Positions 37,686 to 49,469 of a DNA stretch of 64,000 bases are shown one piece after another. The stretch covers positions 434,001 through 498,000 of the forward strand of contig NZ_CP059275.1 in assembly GCF_013694365.1 (NCBI RefSeq), in the 5' to 3' direction. The translations under genes and the position numbers were made by a program. Positions within the stretch are counted from its first letter, which is position 1, and each line of letters starts with the position of its first letter. The stretch is from Limosilactobacillus reuteri (GTDB lineage Bacteria > Bacillota > Bacilli > Lactobacillales > Lactobacillaceae). A model generated the notes under the pieces. It worked only from the letters and a program-made list of their open reading frames with translations. It did no database searches and was not told where the DNA came from.

Positions 37686-38279
37686 ATGAATTTAGTACCT
37701 ACTGTCATTGAGCAATCATCTCGTGGTGAACGTGCTTATGACATCTACTCACGGCTTCTGAAGGACCGTATCATTATGCTCTCTGGTCCAATTGAAGACG
37801 AAATGGCAAATTCAATTGTTGCGCAACTTTTATTCCTTGATGCGCAAGATTCAACTAAAGATATTTATTTATACATTAATTCACCTGGTGGAGTTGTTAC
37901 CTCAGGAATGGCAATTTATGACACCATGAACTTTATTAAGGCTGATGTTCAAACTATTGTAATCGGAATGGCTGCTTCGATGGCCAGTGTATTAGTATCA
38001 TCTGGTGCTAAGGGTAAGCGTTTTGGATTACCACACTCACAAGTTTTGATTCATCAACCATCTGGTGGAGCTCAAGGTCAACAGACTGAAATCGAAATTG
38101 CTGCTACTGAAATTTTGAAGACACGGAAGATGCTTAACGGAATCCTTGCTAAGAATTCTGGTCAACCTATCGAGAAGATCCAGGCTGATACTGAACGTGA
38201 TCATTACTTGACAGCACAAGAAGCAGTAGATTACGGCTTACTTGATGGTGTAATGGAAAATAATTCAAAATTAAAGTAA
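37686..38279 (+). CDS. clpP: ATP-dependent Clp protease proteolytic subunit
   Basis: ClpP is the serine peptidase that works with ClpX/ClpC/ClpE in protein quality control. The 197-aa protein has the catalytic Ser in [10 protein letters not shown], His in [18 protein letters not shown] and the Asp region ([11 protein letters not shown]). It has normal length. CtsR control would be expected in lactobacilli but no upstream DNA is present. Confidence 0.98.
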   Translation: MNLVPTVIEQSSRGERAYDIYSRLLKDRIIMLSGPIEDEMANSIVAQLLFLDAQDSTKDIYLYINSPGGVVTSGMAIYDTMNFIKADVQTIVIGMAASMASVLVSSGAKGKRFGLPHSQVLIHQPSGGAQGQQTEIEIAATEILKTRKMLNGILAKNSGQPIEKIQADTERDHYLTAQEAVDYGLLDGVMENNSKLK

Positions 38280-38351
38280 GCGCCCTTAGTGTAATGGATC
38301 GCACGTGAGATTCCGGTTCTCGAGATCCGAGTTCGACTCTCGGGGGGCGCA
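38280..38351 (+). tRNA. tRNA-Arg (anticodon CCG)
   Basis: A 72-nt cloverleaf: acceptor GCGCCCT pairs with GGGGCGC (one T-G), anticodon stem TGAGA/TCTCG encloses loop TTCCGGT with anticodon CCG, and the T arm is CCGAG-TTCGACT-CTCGG. Discriminator base A; CCA is not encoded. It would read codon CGG. A tRNA-Arg next to clpP and the gap operon is a known lactobacillus position. Confidence 0.93.
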
Positions 38352-39359
38352 ATGACTGTAAAAATTGGTATTAACGGTTTTGGCCGTATTGGTCGTTTAG
38401 CATTTCGTCGGATTCACGAACTTAACACAAATGATATTGAAGTTGTTGCAATCAACGATTTGACTACTCCTTCTATGTTGGCTTACTTACTTAAGTATGA
38501 CTCAACTCATGGTAAGTTCCCAGGTGAAGTTACATCTACTGATACTGGTATTGTTGTTGATGGTAAGGAATACCCTGTATACGCTGAACGCGATGCTCGT
38601 AACATTCCTTGGGTAAAGAACGATGGTGTTGACTTTGTTCTTGAATGTACTGGTTTCTACACTTCTGCTGAAAAGTCACAAGCACACATTGACGCTGGTG
38701 CAAAGCGTGTATTGATTTCAGCACCTGCTGGTAACATCCCAACTGTTGTTCCTGGTGTTAACCTTGATACTTTGACTAAGGATGACATTATCGTATCAGC
38801 TGGTTCATGTACTACTAGCTGCTTGGCACCAATGGCTAAGGTCTTAAATGACGAATTTGGTGTTAAGGTTGGTACTATGACTACTATCCACGCATTTACT
38901 TCTACTCAAGCTATCCTTGATGGTCCTCGTGGTAAGAAGATGCGTAACAACCGTACTGCAAGTGTAAACACTATTCCTCACTCAAGTGGTGCTGCTAAGG
39001 CTATTGGTTTAGTTATTCCTGAATTAAACGGTAAGCTTTCAGGTCACGCACAACGTGTTGGTGTTGTTGATGGTTCATTAACTGAACTTGTTTCAATTTT
39101 GGACAAGAAGGTTACTGTTGACCAAATCAACGATGCTATGAAGAAGGCTACTAACCCAGCATTCGGTTACACTGAAGATGAAATTGTTTCAACTGATATT
39201 ATCGGTTCAACATACGGTTCAGTATTCGATCCTTCCCAAACTGAAATTATGGAAGGTGACGATGGTTCACAATTAGTTAAGACTGTTGCTTGGTACGACA
39301 ACGAATACGGTTTCACTAGCAACATGATCCGGACTTTACTTCACTTTGCTACTCTTTAA
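38352..39359 (+). CDS. gap: Glyceraldehyde-3-phosphate dehydrogenase
   Basis: Phosphorylating NAD-dependent GAPDH of 335 aa with the Rossmann start [17 protein letters not shown], catalytic Cys153 in SAGSCTTSC, His in HAFTSTQ and the C-terminal [12 protein letters not shown]. Codon use is strongly optimised (GGT, GCT, AAG), as for a highly expressed gene, yet the ATG sits directly after a tRNA with no ribosome site, which cannot be native. A cggR regulator gene, often upstream, is not seen. Confidence 0.98.
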   Translation: MTVKIGINGFGRIGRLAFRRIHELNTNDIEVVAINDLTTPSMLAYLLKYDSTHGKFPGEVTSTDTGIVVDGKEYPVYAERDARNIPWVKNDGVDFVLECTGFYTSAEKSQAHIDAGAKRVLISAPAGNIPTVVPGVNLDTLTKDDIIVSAGSCTTSCLAPMAKVLNDEFGVKVGTMTTIHAFTSTQAILDGPRGKKMRNNRTASVNTIPHSSGAAKAIGLVIPELNGKLSGHAQRVGVVDGSLTELVSILDKKVTVDQINDAMKKATNPAFGYTEDEIVSTDIIGSTYGSVFDPSQTEIMEGDDGSQLVKTVAWYDNEYGFTSNMIRTLLHFATL

Positions 39360-40565
39360 ATGGCTAAATTAACTGTTGAAGACCTTCCTTTAGAAGGCAA
39401 GAAAGTATTAATGCGTGTTGACTTTAATGTTCCAATTAAAGACGGCGTTGTTGGTGACGACAATCGAATTGTTGCAGCTTTACCAACAATTAAATATGTT
39501 ATTGACCATGGTGGTCGAGCAATCTTATTCTCACACCTTGGCCGAATTAAAAAAGAAGAAGATAAGCCTGGACTTTCACTTCGCCCAGTTGCAGAACGTC
39601 TTTCTAACTTACTAAACAAGCCAGTAACATTTGTTCCAGTTACTGAAGGTAAGCAATTAGAAGATGCTATCGACAACATGAAGAATGGTGATGTTTTACT
39701 TGTCCAAAACACCCGTTACGAAGACGTTAAGGATGGCGAATATGTAAAGCGTGAATCTGGTAATGATCCTGAATTAGGTAAGTACTGGGCTTCTCTTGGT
39801 GATGTATTTGTAAATGATGCTTTTGGTACAGCTCACCGTAAGCACGCTTCTAATGTTGGTATTGCTACTAACATGCCAGGCAAAGCAGCAGCTGGTTACT
39901 TGATGGAAAAGGAAATCAAGTTCTTAGGTGATGCAGTAGATAATCCTGAACGTCCATTTGTTGCCATTCTTGGTGGTGCAAAGGTTTCTGATAAGATTGG
40001 TGTTATTGATAACCTTCTTGACAAGGCAGACAAGATTATTATCGGTGGTGGAATGGCTTATACCTTCTACGCTGCTAAGGGAATCAAGGTTGGTAACTCA
40101 CTTGTTGAAAAAGACAAGATTGACGTTGCTAAGCAAATCTTAGACAAAGCTGGCAATAAGCTTGTATTGCCAATTGATAATGTAGTAGCTGATAAGTTCA
40201 ACAATGATGCTGATACAAAGGTTGTTGAAGGTGATATTGACGACGGTTGGATGGCTCTTGATATTGGTCCTAAGTCTGTTGAAGAGTTCAAGAACGTATT
40301 AAAAGATGCCAAGACTGTTGTTTGGAATGGACCAATGGGTGTATTTGAAATGCCAAACTTTGCTAAGGGTACGCTTGAAATTGGTAAATTCCTTGGTACA
40401 TTAACAGAAGCTACAACAATTGTTGGTGGAGGAGACTCAACTGCTGCAGTTAAGGAATTGGGTGTTGCTGATAAGCTTACTCACATTTCAACTGGTGGTG
40501 GTGCATCATTAACTTACCTTGAAGGTAAAGAATTGCCTGGAATTGCCGCAATTTCTGACAAATAA
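39360..40565 (+). CDS. pgk: Phosphoglycerate kinase
   Basis: Pgk makes ATP from 1,3-bisphosphoglycerate. The 401-aa protein shows [37 protein letters not shown], the nucleotide-loop region NGPMGVFE and the GGGDSTAAV phosphate loop. It has full length and a gap-pgk-tpi-eno context. Confidence 0.98.
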   Translation: MAKLTVEDLPLEGKKVLMRVDFNVPIKDGVVGDDNRIVAALPTIKYVIDHGGRAILFSHLGRIKKEEDKPGLSLRPVAERLSNLLNKPVTFVPVTEGKQLEDAIDNMKNGDVLLVQNTRYEDVKDGEYVKRESGNDPELGKYWASLGDVFVNDAFGTAHRKHASNVGIATNMPGKAAAGYLMEKEIKFLGDAVDNPERPFVAILGGAKVSDKIGVIDNLLDKADKIIIGGGMAYTFYAAKGIKVGNSLVEKDKIDVAKQILDKAGNKLVLPIDNVVADKFNNDADTKVVEGDIDDGWMALDIGPKSVEEFKNVLKDAKTVVWNGPMGVFEMPNFAKGTLEIGKFLGTLTEATTIVGGGDSTAAVKELGVADKLTHISTGGGASLTYLEGKELPGIAAISDK

Positions 40566-41315
40566 ATGAGAGTACCGATTATTGCTGGCAATTGGAAAAT
40601 GCATAAGGATGTACAAGAAGCTGTCTCTTTTATCGAAAAAATAAAAAATCAGCTTCCACCTGCCGACCAACTTGAAACAGCAATTGCTGCTCCTACTCTT
40701 TGTTTGGTACCAATGGTTAAAGCGGCTAAAGAATCTCCATTAAAAATAATGGCAGAAAACTGCTATTATAAGAATGAAGGAGCCTATACTGGTGAAACAA
40801 GTCCATATGCTTTATACCAAGCAGGAATCCATCATGTAATTTTAGGCCATTCTGAACGCCGAACTTACTTTAATGAAACTGATGAATTAATTAATAAAAA
40901 AGTGAAGGCAGCATTAGTAAACGGGTTATGTCCGATTGTTTGTTGTGATGATACTATGCGTCGACGAGTTGCTGGAAAGAAAGTTCATTGGGTGGTGAGC
41001 CGAATTCTCGCTGATCTTCATGGATTGACCAATGACGAAATTTGTCATGTTACGGTTGCTTATGAACCTAGTTGGGCGATTGGAACAGGCGAGAGTGCTG
41101 ATCCAGAACAAGCGGCGGAAGGTTGTTACCTTATTCGCCAGACGATTAGTGATATGTATGGCGATGAAGTTGCAAATAATGTTCGAATTCTCTATGGAGG
41201 AAGTGTGACAACATCTAATATCAATGCACTAATGGCAAAAAATGATATTGATGGTGTTTTAGTCGGAGCGGCGAGCCTAAATCCAGAAACATTTTTACAA
41301 TTAGTTCACCATTAG
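40566..41315 (+). CDS. tpiA: Triosephosphate isomerase, divergent form
   Basis: TIM-barrel isomerase of 249 aa with catalytic Lys11 (GNWKMH), His95 (LGHSERR), Glu167 (AYEPSWAIGTG) and the phosphate loop LYGGSV, so it is probably active. The usual CVGETL segment reads CCDDTM (126-131), the flanking RREAGK is RRRVAGK, and codon use is less optimised than in gap, pgk and eno (more CGA, AAA, ATA). The organism's main phosphoketolase route uses little TPI flux, which may relax selection. Confidence 0.93.
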   Translation: MRVPIIAGNWKMHKDVQEAVSFIEKIKNQLPPADQLETAIAAPTLCLVPMVKAAKESPLKIMAENCYYKNEGAYTGETSPYALYQAGIHHVILGHSERRTYFNETDELINKKVKAALVNGLCPIVCCDDTMRRRVAGKKVHWVVSRILADLHGLTNDEICHVTVAYEPSWAIGTGESADPEQAAEGCYLIRQTISDMYGDEVANNVRILYGGSVTTSNINALMAKNDIDGVLVGAASLNPETFLQLVHH

Positions 41316-42638
<1,323 letters not shown>

Positions 42639-44021
42639 ATGAAAAAATCGGCACCAGAACTTAATCGTTCGATGACTGCTGGTCAGATGGAAATGATTTC
42701 CCTTGGTGGAGCGATTGGTGTTGGACTGTTTATGGGATCAACATCTACAATCAAGTGGACCGGGCCATCTGTTATCCTCGCATATGCGTTTGTCGGCTTA
42801 ATTCTATATATTGTTATGAGAGCGTTAGGAGAGATGATTTACATTAATCCTGGAACAGGTTCTTTTGCGGATTATGCAACTGAATATGTTCATCCAGTAG
42901 CTGGATACCTTGCTAAATGGGCTAACGTATTTGAGTATATTGTTGTAGGAATGTCTGAAGTAGTAGCAGCAACTGAATACCTTAAATATTGGTGGCCACA
43001 CCTTCATACTTGGGTAGCTGGAATTGTTATTATTATTTTCTTGGTCCTCGCTAATTTAGCGAGTGCAAAAGCATATGGGTCGCTTGAATTTTGGTTTGCG
43101 ATGATCAAAGTTATTACTATTATCTTTATGATCTTACTTGGATTTATGATTATCTTCTTTGGCTTTGGTAATGGCGGTCATCCAACCGGTTTCAGCAATC
43201 TTTGGTCTCATGGTGGATTTTTCACTGGTGGCTGGAGTGGTTTCTTCTTCTCAATGTCAATTATCGTTGGATCTTATGAAGGAATCGAATTGCTAGGAAT
43301 TTCTGCCGGGGAAGTAGCAAATCCGCAAAAAGCAATTGTTAAATCTGTTAAGTCTGTTTTATTCCGGATTTTAATTTTCTACGTTGGCGCAATTTTTGTA
43401 ATTGTAACAATTTATCCTTGGAATGAATTAAGCAGTGTTGGATCACCATTTGTATCTACTTTTGCTAAGGTCGGAATTACAGCTGCAGCATCAATCATTA
43501 ACTTTGTGGTTTTAACCGCTGCATTATCAGGTGCTAATTCGGGTATTTACAGTTCAAGTCGGATGCTGTTTAAGCTATCTCATGAAGGGGATGCTCCTAA
43601 GATTTTTGGTCGTCTTTCAAAACGGATCGTTCCCGATGCTGCCATCCTTGGTATTTCCGGTGGTATTTTGATTGGCTTTATTATTGATATGATTTCGGCA
43701 ACTTATAGCCATTCAACTGCTGATATGTTCGTGGTTGTCTTCAGTTCTTCTGTTTTACCCGGAATGATTCCATGGTTTGTAATTTTACTAGCAGAATTAC
43801 GTTTCCGTCGTAATAATAAAGACTTGATGGTTGATCATCCATTCAAATTACCACTATATCCATTTTCAAATTATTTTGCATTTCTCATGTTGATTGTGAT
43901 CGTTATCTTTATGTTTATTAATCCTGACACACGGATTTCGGTTATTGTTGGTGCTGCAGTATTGATTCTAGCAGTCACTGTATACCTTGTTCGGCATGGT
44001 TTTAAAAACGAAAAAGCATAA
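42639..44021 (+). CDS. Amino acid permease, APC superfamily AAT type
   Basis: This 460-aa transporter has about twelve hydrophobic spans and the AAT-family signatures: MISLGGAIGVGLFMGSTSTI in helix 1, GEMIYINPGTGSFADYA, and the helix-6 region GSYEGIELLGISAGEVANPQKAI. It resembles AnsP/AapA/YifK-type permeases for neutral or aromatic amino acids; the substrate cannot be set from sequence. The function is secondary, H+-coupled uptake. Confidence 0.9.
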   Translation: MKKSAPELNRSMTAGQMEMISLGGAIGVGLFMGSTSTIKWTGPSVILAYAFVGLILYIVMRALGEMIYINPGTGSFADYATEYVHPVAGYLAKWANVFEYIVVGMSEVVAATEYLKYWWPHLHTWVAGIVIIIFLVLANLASAKAYGSLEFWFAMIKVITIIFMILLGFMIIFFGFGNGGHPTGFSNLWSHGGFFTGGWSGFFFSMSIIVGSYEGIELLGISAGEVANPQKAIVKSVKSVLFRILIFYVGAIFVIVTIYPWNELSSVGSPFVSTFAKVGITAAASIINFVVLTAALSGANSGIYSSSRMLFKLSHEGDAPKIFGRLSKRIVPDAAILGISGGILIGFIIDMISATYSHSTADMFVVVFSSSVLPGMIPWFVILLAELRFRRNNKDLMVDHPFKLPLYPFSNYFAFLMLIVIVIFMFINPDTRISVIVGAAVLILAVTVYLVRHGFKNEKA

Positions 44022-45572
44022 ATGGAGAGTAGAAAAGAGGTATTTCATCGCTATAATCAGTTCAATCAACTAATTCGGGCGATCATTATTGGAATATTGA
44101 CTGGTTTAGTAGTTAGTGTATTTAGACTCATAATTCAACACTTTTTACAATTAGTAACAGCAAGTTTTGCATATTTTCATTCTCATCCATTATGGCTAAT
44201 ACCATGGACAATTGGATCAATTATTTTAGCATTATTATTAGGATGGTTAGCTCAATCCTATCCTGAGATAAAAGGGTCGGGGATTCCACAGGTTGAGGGA
44301 CAGTTGACTAACCAATTTGATGAAAAATGGTGGCCAGTGTTATGGCGAAAATTTCTTGGCGGAGTTTTCGCTATTGGATCTGGATTATATCTCGGACGTG
44401 AAGGACCATCAATTCAACTTGGGGCAACAATTGGGCAAGGAGTAGAGGAAAAGGCCAAAGTAGGGCACCTTAATCGCCAAATAGGGATCGCAAGTGGAGC
44501 AGCAGCAGGATTATCTGCAGCCTTTAATGCGCCAATCGCTGCGACTATCTTTATTTTGGAAGAAGTGTATCATAATTTTTCACCGGTAATTTGGTTGGCA
44601 ACATTTGTGAGTTCGCTTTGTTCTAATATGGTTTCGATGCAGTTTTTTGGCTTACGACCGGTTTTGAATGTTCCTTATAATCATATGCTTCCTAATAATC
44701 TTTATTGGCATTTGATTGCGCTTGGTATTTTATTAGGTATCTTAGGGCGTCTTTACCAAATTGTTATTTTGCATTTGAATGGTTGGACGGCACGGATTCC
44801 TAAACTATCTCCTATTGCTTATCCAATTATTCCGTTTTTGCTGGTTATTCCTATCGCCTGGTATTTTCCAATCACGTTGGGCGGGGGAAATGAATTAATT
44901 ATTATTTTACGTTCCTTGCCATTTTCTTTAGCGCTTTTTGTGGGGCTTTTTGTCCTTCGCTTTGTATTTTCAATGATTAGTTATGGTTCGCAATTACCGG
45001 GTGGGATATTTTTGCCAATTTTAACTCTTGGCGCTATTTTAGGCGCAGTCTATTGTGCGTTAATGGTCCGTTTGGGATTAATGCCAGTTCGATATTTACC
45101 TAATTTTATTATCTATGGAATGGCAGGTTATTTTGCATGTATTAGTAAGGCGCCATTTACTGCTATTTTATTAATTACTGAAATGGTTGGCTCACTTGCG
45201 CACTTAATGCCATTAGCCTTGGTAGCAGTAGTAGCTTATCTTGTTGTGGATGCGTTACACGGTGAACCAGTATATACAGCAATGTTTAACGCCTTTATTG
45301 GAAATAATCCGCAACCAGCACGCCATAAAGAGGATGTTACGATGTCGATTACCATTTATGCTGGCGCCCAGTTGGATGGTTGTAAAATTAAAGATTTTCC
45401 ATGGCCAACTGATTGTATTGTGATGGTTGTCTATCGGGGAGAAGAAAAGATCATTCCGAATGGTCAAACAAAGCTGCAAGCTGGCGATACGTTAATTTTG
45501 CGGGCCAATTCAGCAACTACTAGACAAGTTTACCATGAGATAAGTCGGGCTGCGCATTATGCACAAGGATAG
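44022..45572 (+). CDS. ClC family chloride/proton antiporter with C-terminal TrkA-C domain
   Basis: This 516-aa protein contains the three ClC signature loops GSGIPQVEG (85-93), GREGPS (125-130, with gating Glu127) and GGIFLP, plus an internal proton Glu in FILEEVYHN. The gating Glu and internal Glu suggest an H+/anion exchanger instead of a passive channel. The last 85 residues resemble a TrkA-C ligand domain (DGCKIKDFPWPTDCIVMVV). It may help acid resistance or export fluoride; the usual CLC-F motifs are not evident. Confidence 0.9.
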   Translation: MESRKEVFHRYNQFNQLIRAIIIGILTGLVVSVFRLIIQHFLQLVTASFAYFHSHPLWLIPWTIGSIILALLLGWLAQSYPEIKGSGIPQVEGQLTNQFDEKWWPVLWRKFLGGVFAIGSGLYLGREGPSIQLGATIGQGVEEKAKVGHLNRQIGIASGAAAGLSAAFNAPIAATIFILEEVYHNFSPVIWLATFVSSLCSNMVSMQFFGLRPVLNVPYNHMLPNNLYWHLIALGILLGILGRLYQIVILHLNGWTARIPKLSPIAYPIIPFLLVIPIAWYFPITLGGGNELIIILRSLPFSLALFVGLFVLRFVFSMISYGSQLPGGIFLPILTLGAILGAVYCALMVRLGLMPVRYLPNFIIYGMAGYFACISKAPFTAILLITEMVGSLAHLMPLALVAVVAYLVVDALHGEPVYTAMFNAFIGNNPQPARHKEDVTMSITIYAGAQLDGCKIKDFPWPTDCIVMVVYRGEEKIIPNGQTKLQAGDTLILRANSATTRQVYHEISRAAHYAQG

Positions 45573-45812
45573 TTGTATAACACATTAATGACTTTATTCT
45601 TAATTGATTGCGTTGTATTAATTGCGTGTGTAATGATGCAACCAGCAAAAAACGATAATGATGCAATGTCAGCTTTGACAGGTGGTGCGGGTGACTTATT
45701 CTCACGTCGTAAAGCGCGGGGATTTGAAGCTGTTATGCAGATTGTTACAACAATTTGTGGAGCACTCTTCTTTATTCTGGCATTAGCGATGATTTACGTT
45801 TCGTCACATTAA
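45573..45812 (+). CDS. secG: Preprotein translocase subunit SecG
   Basis: SecG completes the SecYEG channel. The 79-aa protein has two hydrophobic helices (about 2-22 and 54-76) with the cytosolic loop MMQPAKNDNDAMSALTGGAGDLFSRRKARG, abbreviated to its key GGAGDLFSRRKARG part. It uses a TTG start. The secG-est-rnr-smpB order is conserved in Gram-positive bacteria. Confidence 0.94.
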   Translation: MYNTLMTLFLIDCVVLIACVMMQPAKNDNDAMSALTGGAGDLFSRRKARGFEAVMQIVTTICGALFFILALAMIYVSSH

Positions 45813-46589
45813 GTGATAACGTATACTGGTGAGTCTTTTTTCTTTCCCCATAGTGGACGGCATGGAGTTATTTTGCTTCATGCATATACAGGAAATACGA
45901 ATGATGTTCGAATGCTGGGACGTCAGCTTAACTGGCAAGGATATACGGTTTTCGCACCGCTTTTGAGTGGGCATGGTGGTGATCCACGAAAGGTACTAGA
46001 AAGCAATGGTCCAGATGATTGGTGGGATGATACCCGGATGGCAATCTTTCGTTTACGCGATGCGGGAATTGATCAAATTGCAATTTTTGGGTTATCGCTT
46101 GGTGGTTTACTTGCAACAAGAGCTCTTGAGAATGATCCGCAATTATTAGGTGGTGGTGTTTTTGCATCCCCAATTACCACCTGGGGACAATCGAATGTTC
46201 CGGAATACTTCCCTAAAATTGCGGCAAAGTATTATCGTCAGCAAAAAATCAACCCATTAATTACTAAGGAAAAGGTTGCTAAATTGACTGAACGACTCCC
46301 CCAACAACTAGCACAAATTCAAACAATGGCGCATCAAATTTGTGACCAATTAGATCAGATTCATCAGCCATTCTTTATTGCACAAGGAGGCACAGATGAA
46401 ATGATTGATCCAGCGTCTGGACTGCAATTAAAAACAAAATTACAGGAGAATGGGGTTGCAGTTGATTACCATTACTACCCAACCGCTACTCACTTATTAA
46501 CAGTTAATACCGCTCATCGTCAACTATTTGCCGATGTAGAAAAATATTTACAAAATTTATTCGAGGTGCCTTCTAATGACAACAAATAA
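45813..46589 (+). CDS. Carboxylesterase (alpha/beta hydrolase)
   Basis: This 258-aa Est30-type carboxylesterase has a catalytic Ser95 in GLSLGG, Asp in GGTDEMID and His in ATHLLT. The oxyanion loop reads LLHAYTGN where relatives have LHGFTGN. The family hydrolyses short-chain esters; the biological substrate is unknown. It lies between secG and rnr. The last 14 bases (46576-46589) are duplicated as the first 14 of rnr. Confidence 0.9.
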   Translation: MITYTGESFFFPHSGRHGVILLHAYTGNTNDVRMLGRQLNWQGYTVFAPLLSGHGGDPRKVLESNGPDDWWDDTRMAIFRLRDAGIDQIAIFGLSLGGLLATRALENDPQLLGGGVFASPITTWGQSNVPEYFPKIAAKYYRQQKINPLITKEKVAKLTERLPQQLAQIQTMAHQICDQLDQIHQPFFIAQGGTDEMIDPASGLQLKTKLQENGVAVDYHYYPTATHLLTVNTAHRQLFADVEKYLQNLFEVPSNDNK

Positions 46590-48995
46590 ATGACAACAAA
46601 TAATTTAAAAGAAAAAATATTAACACATTTAACAGATAATGCAGGTGTGAGTTACTCAGCAGAAAAACTTGCTCATCAATTAGGGATGGATGATGCTGAG
46701 CAGTTTACACCGATCGTTCAATCTCTTGCTCAATTGGAAAGAGAGAAAAAGGTTCAAGTAACTGATCATGGTGAATTCGAAGCAGTTATTAAACAGCAAC
46801 CACTTATTGGAACTTTCCACGGAAACGATAAGGGGTTCGGTTTTGTAGACTATGACCCTGATCTTCCAGACATGTATATTAATCCTGATCATACTTTGCA
46901 TGCATTAAATGGGGACCAGGTAGAAGTTAAAGTATTACGTCCAGCAAAAGCAGGTAGTGATCAGGGTCCAGAAGGTCAAGTAACCCGGATTGTTGAACAT
47001 AAATATGAAAATGTAGTTGGTGAATTTAAGCAAGCGACTATCGGCGATGATTACATTGGTGAAATTTTGCTTAAAGATAAGAAATTATCGCAGTATCATT
47101 TCTATGTAACGGACAAGGGATTAAAACCACTTGACGGCCAAGTAGTAACAGCTACTGTTGAGACTTATCCTAGTGATGAGGCACCGGAAGTAATGACGGG
47201 TGCCGTTACTGAAGTGATTGGTGATAAGGATGAGCCGGGTATTGATATTATGTCAGTAATCTATGCTCACGACGTCCCTCATGAATTCCCTAAAGAAGTG
47301 ATGGAACAAGCTAATAAGATTCCGCTTCATGTTCTCCCAGAAGAAAAAAAGGGTCGGGTGGATATTACTGACCAACCGCTTGTTACCATTGATGCAATTG
47401 AATCAAAAGACTTGGATGATGCGGTGGTAGCTTGGAAGATGGACAATGGGCACTACCACCTTGGGGTTCATATTGCGGATGTTACTCACTATGTAAAGCC
47501 AGGTACACCGCTTGATCAAGAAGCATTTAAGCGTGGTACATCTGTTTATCTAACTGATCGGGTAGTTCCAATGCTTCCTAAGCGGCTTTCTAATGGAATT
47601 TGCTCTTTAAATCCTAATGAAGAACGCCTTGCTATGAGTTGCGAAATGGAAATTGATGAGCAAGGGAAAATTGTTAATCACCGAATCTTCCAAAGTGTTA
47701 TGAAATCACATGCCCGAATGACTTATAAAGCAGTTAATAAGATTCTGGAGTCGCATGATGCTAAAACGATGAAGCAATATGAAGATCTTGTTCCAATGTT
47801 TGAAACAATGGGGGAGATTCACAAATTACTGCTTAAGAATCGGAAAAAACGTGGTGCTATTGACTTTGAAGCTCCTGAAGCAAAGATTATTGTGGATGAA
47901 AAGGGTCACCCAACTGATATTCAACTACGAGATCGGGGACTTTCTGAACGGATGATTGAATCCTTTATGTTAGCTGCTAATGAAACAGTTGCTGAACACT
48001 ACTTTAAGGAACACGTTCCATTCCTTTACCGGATCCATGAAACACCAGATAGTGAACGTATTAAATCATTTGTGGACTTTTTAGCTGTGTTTGGAATTGA
48101 GGTTCATGGTGATATTAAGAATGTTAAACCAGGGATGCTTCAAAAAGTATTGAAGGATGTGGCTGGTACTCCTGAAGAGCAAATGGTTCAAGTGATGATG
48201 TTACGTAGTATGCAACAAGCTAAATACTCGGATAAAGAGCTAGGTCACTTTGGCTTAGGCGCTAAATACTACACTCACTTTACTTCACCAATTCGGCGAT
48301 ACCCTGATGATACGGTTCACCGTTTGATTAAGTGGTACGAAGAACATGGTAAAAACGAACCAGCTAAGGACCATTGGCGTGATAAGCTTCCAGAAATTGC
48401 TGAACATACTTCGGTTACCGAACGGCGGGGAATTGATACCGAACGTGATGTTGATAGTATGAAGAAAGCCGAATACATGGAAGACCATGTTGGCGAAACC
48501 TTTGATGCCGTCGTAAGTTCAGTGATGAAGTTTGGTTTGTTCGTCGAATTGCCAAATACAGTTGAAGGGTTAGTTCATATTAGCGTCATGAATGATGATT
48601 ATTATGAATATTCAGAAAAACACATGGCCTTAATTGGACGAAACTCTCATCGAATTTTCCAAATGGGACAACCTATTAAGGTTAAGTTAGTTCGGGCAGA
48701 TAAAGATCTTCGTGAAGTTGATTTTGAAATTGTTAACCCTGAAGAAGCACCAAAGACAAAGATTCGGGTCCCACGTAATGATGAATATCGGGGTCGAGGT
48801 CGTGGCCGCAAAGGACGTGCCAATAATAATTCCCGTCATGAGAACACTAGCGGTAATCATTACCGTAATACTCAAGGAAAATGGCGTCGAACTCACCAAG
48901 AAAATGGTCGTCAAAATAATCGTCAAATAAATCGGGGACAAACTCGTCACCACAATAATTCACGTGATCATGAAGGCGTTCGTCGCCACCATTAA
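46590..48995 (+). CDS. rnr: Ribonuclease R
   Basis: RNase R is a processive 3'-5' exoribonuclease that degrades structured RNA and works with SmpB/tmRNA in quality control. The 801-aa protein has an N-terminal winged helix, cold-shock domains (GTFHGNDKGFGFVDYD), the RNB catalytic domain with DAIESKDLDDAV and HTxxTSPIRRYPD, an S1 domain (VGETFDAVVSSVMKFGLFV) and an 80-residue tail rich in Arg, Asn and His. All catalytic Asp residues are visible. Confidence 0.97.
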   Translation: MTTNNLKEKILTHLTDNAGVSYSAEKLAHQLGMDDAEQFTPIVQSLAQLEREKKVQVTDHGEFEAVIKQQPLIGTFHGNDKGFGFVDYDPDLPDMYINPDHTLHALNGDQVEVKVLRPAKAGSDQGPEGQVTRIVEHKYENVVGEFKQATIGDDYIGEILLKDKKLSQYHFYVTDKGLKPLDGQVVTATVETYPSDEAPEVMTGAVTEVIGDKDEPGIDIMSVIYAHDVPHEFPKEVMEQANKIPLHVLPEEKKGRVDITDQPLVTIDAIESKDLDDAVVAWKMDNGHYHLGVHIADVTHYVKPGTPLDQEAFKRGTSVYLTDRVVPMLPKRLSNGICSLNPNEERLAMSCEMEIDEQGKIVNHRIFQSVMKSHARMTYKAVNKILESHDAKTMKQYEDLVPMFETMGEIHKLLLKNRKKRGAIDFEAPEAKIIVDEKGHPTDIQLRDRGLSERMIESFMLAANETVAEHYFKEHVPFLYRIHETPDSERIKSFVDFLAVFGIEVHGDIKNVKPGMLQKVLKDVAGTPEEQMVQVMMLRSMQQAKYSDKELGHFGLGAKYYTHFTSPIRRYPDDTVHRLIKWYEEHGKNEPAKDHWRDKLPEIAEHTSVTERRGIDTERDVDSMKKAEYMEDHVGETFDAVVSSVMKFGLFVELPNTVEGLVHISVMNDDYYEYSEKHMALIGRNSHRIFQMGQPIKVKLVRADKDLREVDFEIVNPEEAPKTKIRVPRNDEYRGRGRGRKGRANNNSRHENTSGNHYRNTQGKWRRTHQENGRQNNRQINRGQTRHHNNSRDHEGVRRHH

Positions 48996-49469
48996 ATGGC
49001 AAAAAAATCCCATCAAGAAAATAATGACAATTTAATTGCACAAAATAAAAAGGCACGTCATGATTATTTTGTCACGGATACTGTTGAAGCAGGATTAGTT
49101 TTAACGGGGACGGAGATAAAATCTGTTCGTGCTCACCGGGTGAATTTGAAAGATGGATTTGCCCAAGTTCGTAACGGTGAAGCTTGGTTAATGAATGTGC
49201 ATATTAGTGAGTATGATAATGGGACTTACTTCAATCAAGATCCATTAAGAAATCGCAAGTTGCTATTGCACAAAAAGGAAATCAATAAGCTTGTAGGAGC
49301 TTTACAGGATAAGGGAGTTACGCTTATTCCCTTGAAAATGTATATTAAACACGGCTATGCAAAAGTTTTATTAGGACTAGCCAAAGGTAAACACCAGTAC
49401 GATAAACGTGAAGCAATTAAGCGTCGTGAACAAAACCGTGAAATTGAACGAGTTATGAAACATTATTAA
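48996..49469 (+). CDS. smpB: SsrA-binding protein SmpB
   Basis: SmpB carries tmRNA to stalled ribosomes for trans-translation. The 157-aa protein has [57 protein letters not shown] and the basic C-terminal helix [16 protein letters not shown]. It follows rnr, its functional partner, as usual. An ssrA (tmRNA) gene is not found in this window. Confidence 0.97.
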   Translation: MAKKSHQENNDNLIAQNKKARHDYFVTDTVEAGLVLTGTEIKSVRAHRVNLKDGFAQVRNGEAWLMNVHISEYDNGTYFNQDPLRNRKLLLHKKEINKLVGALQDKGVTLIPLKMYIKHGYAKVLLGLAKGKHQYDKREAIKRREQNREIERVMKHY

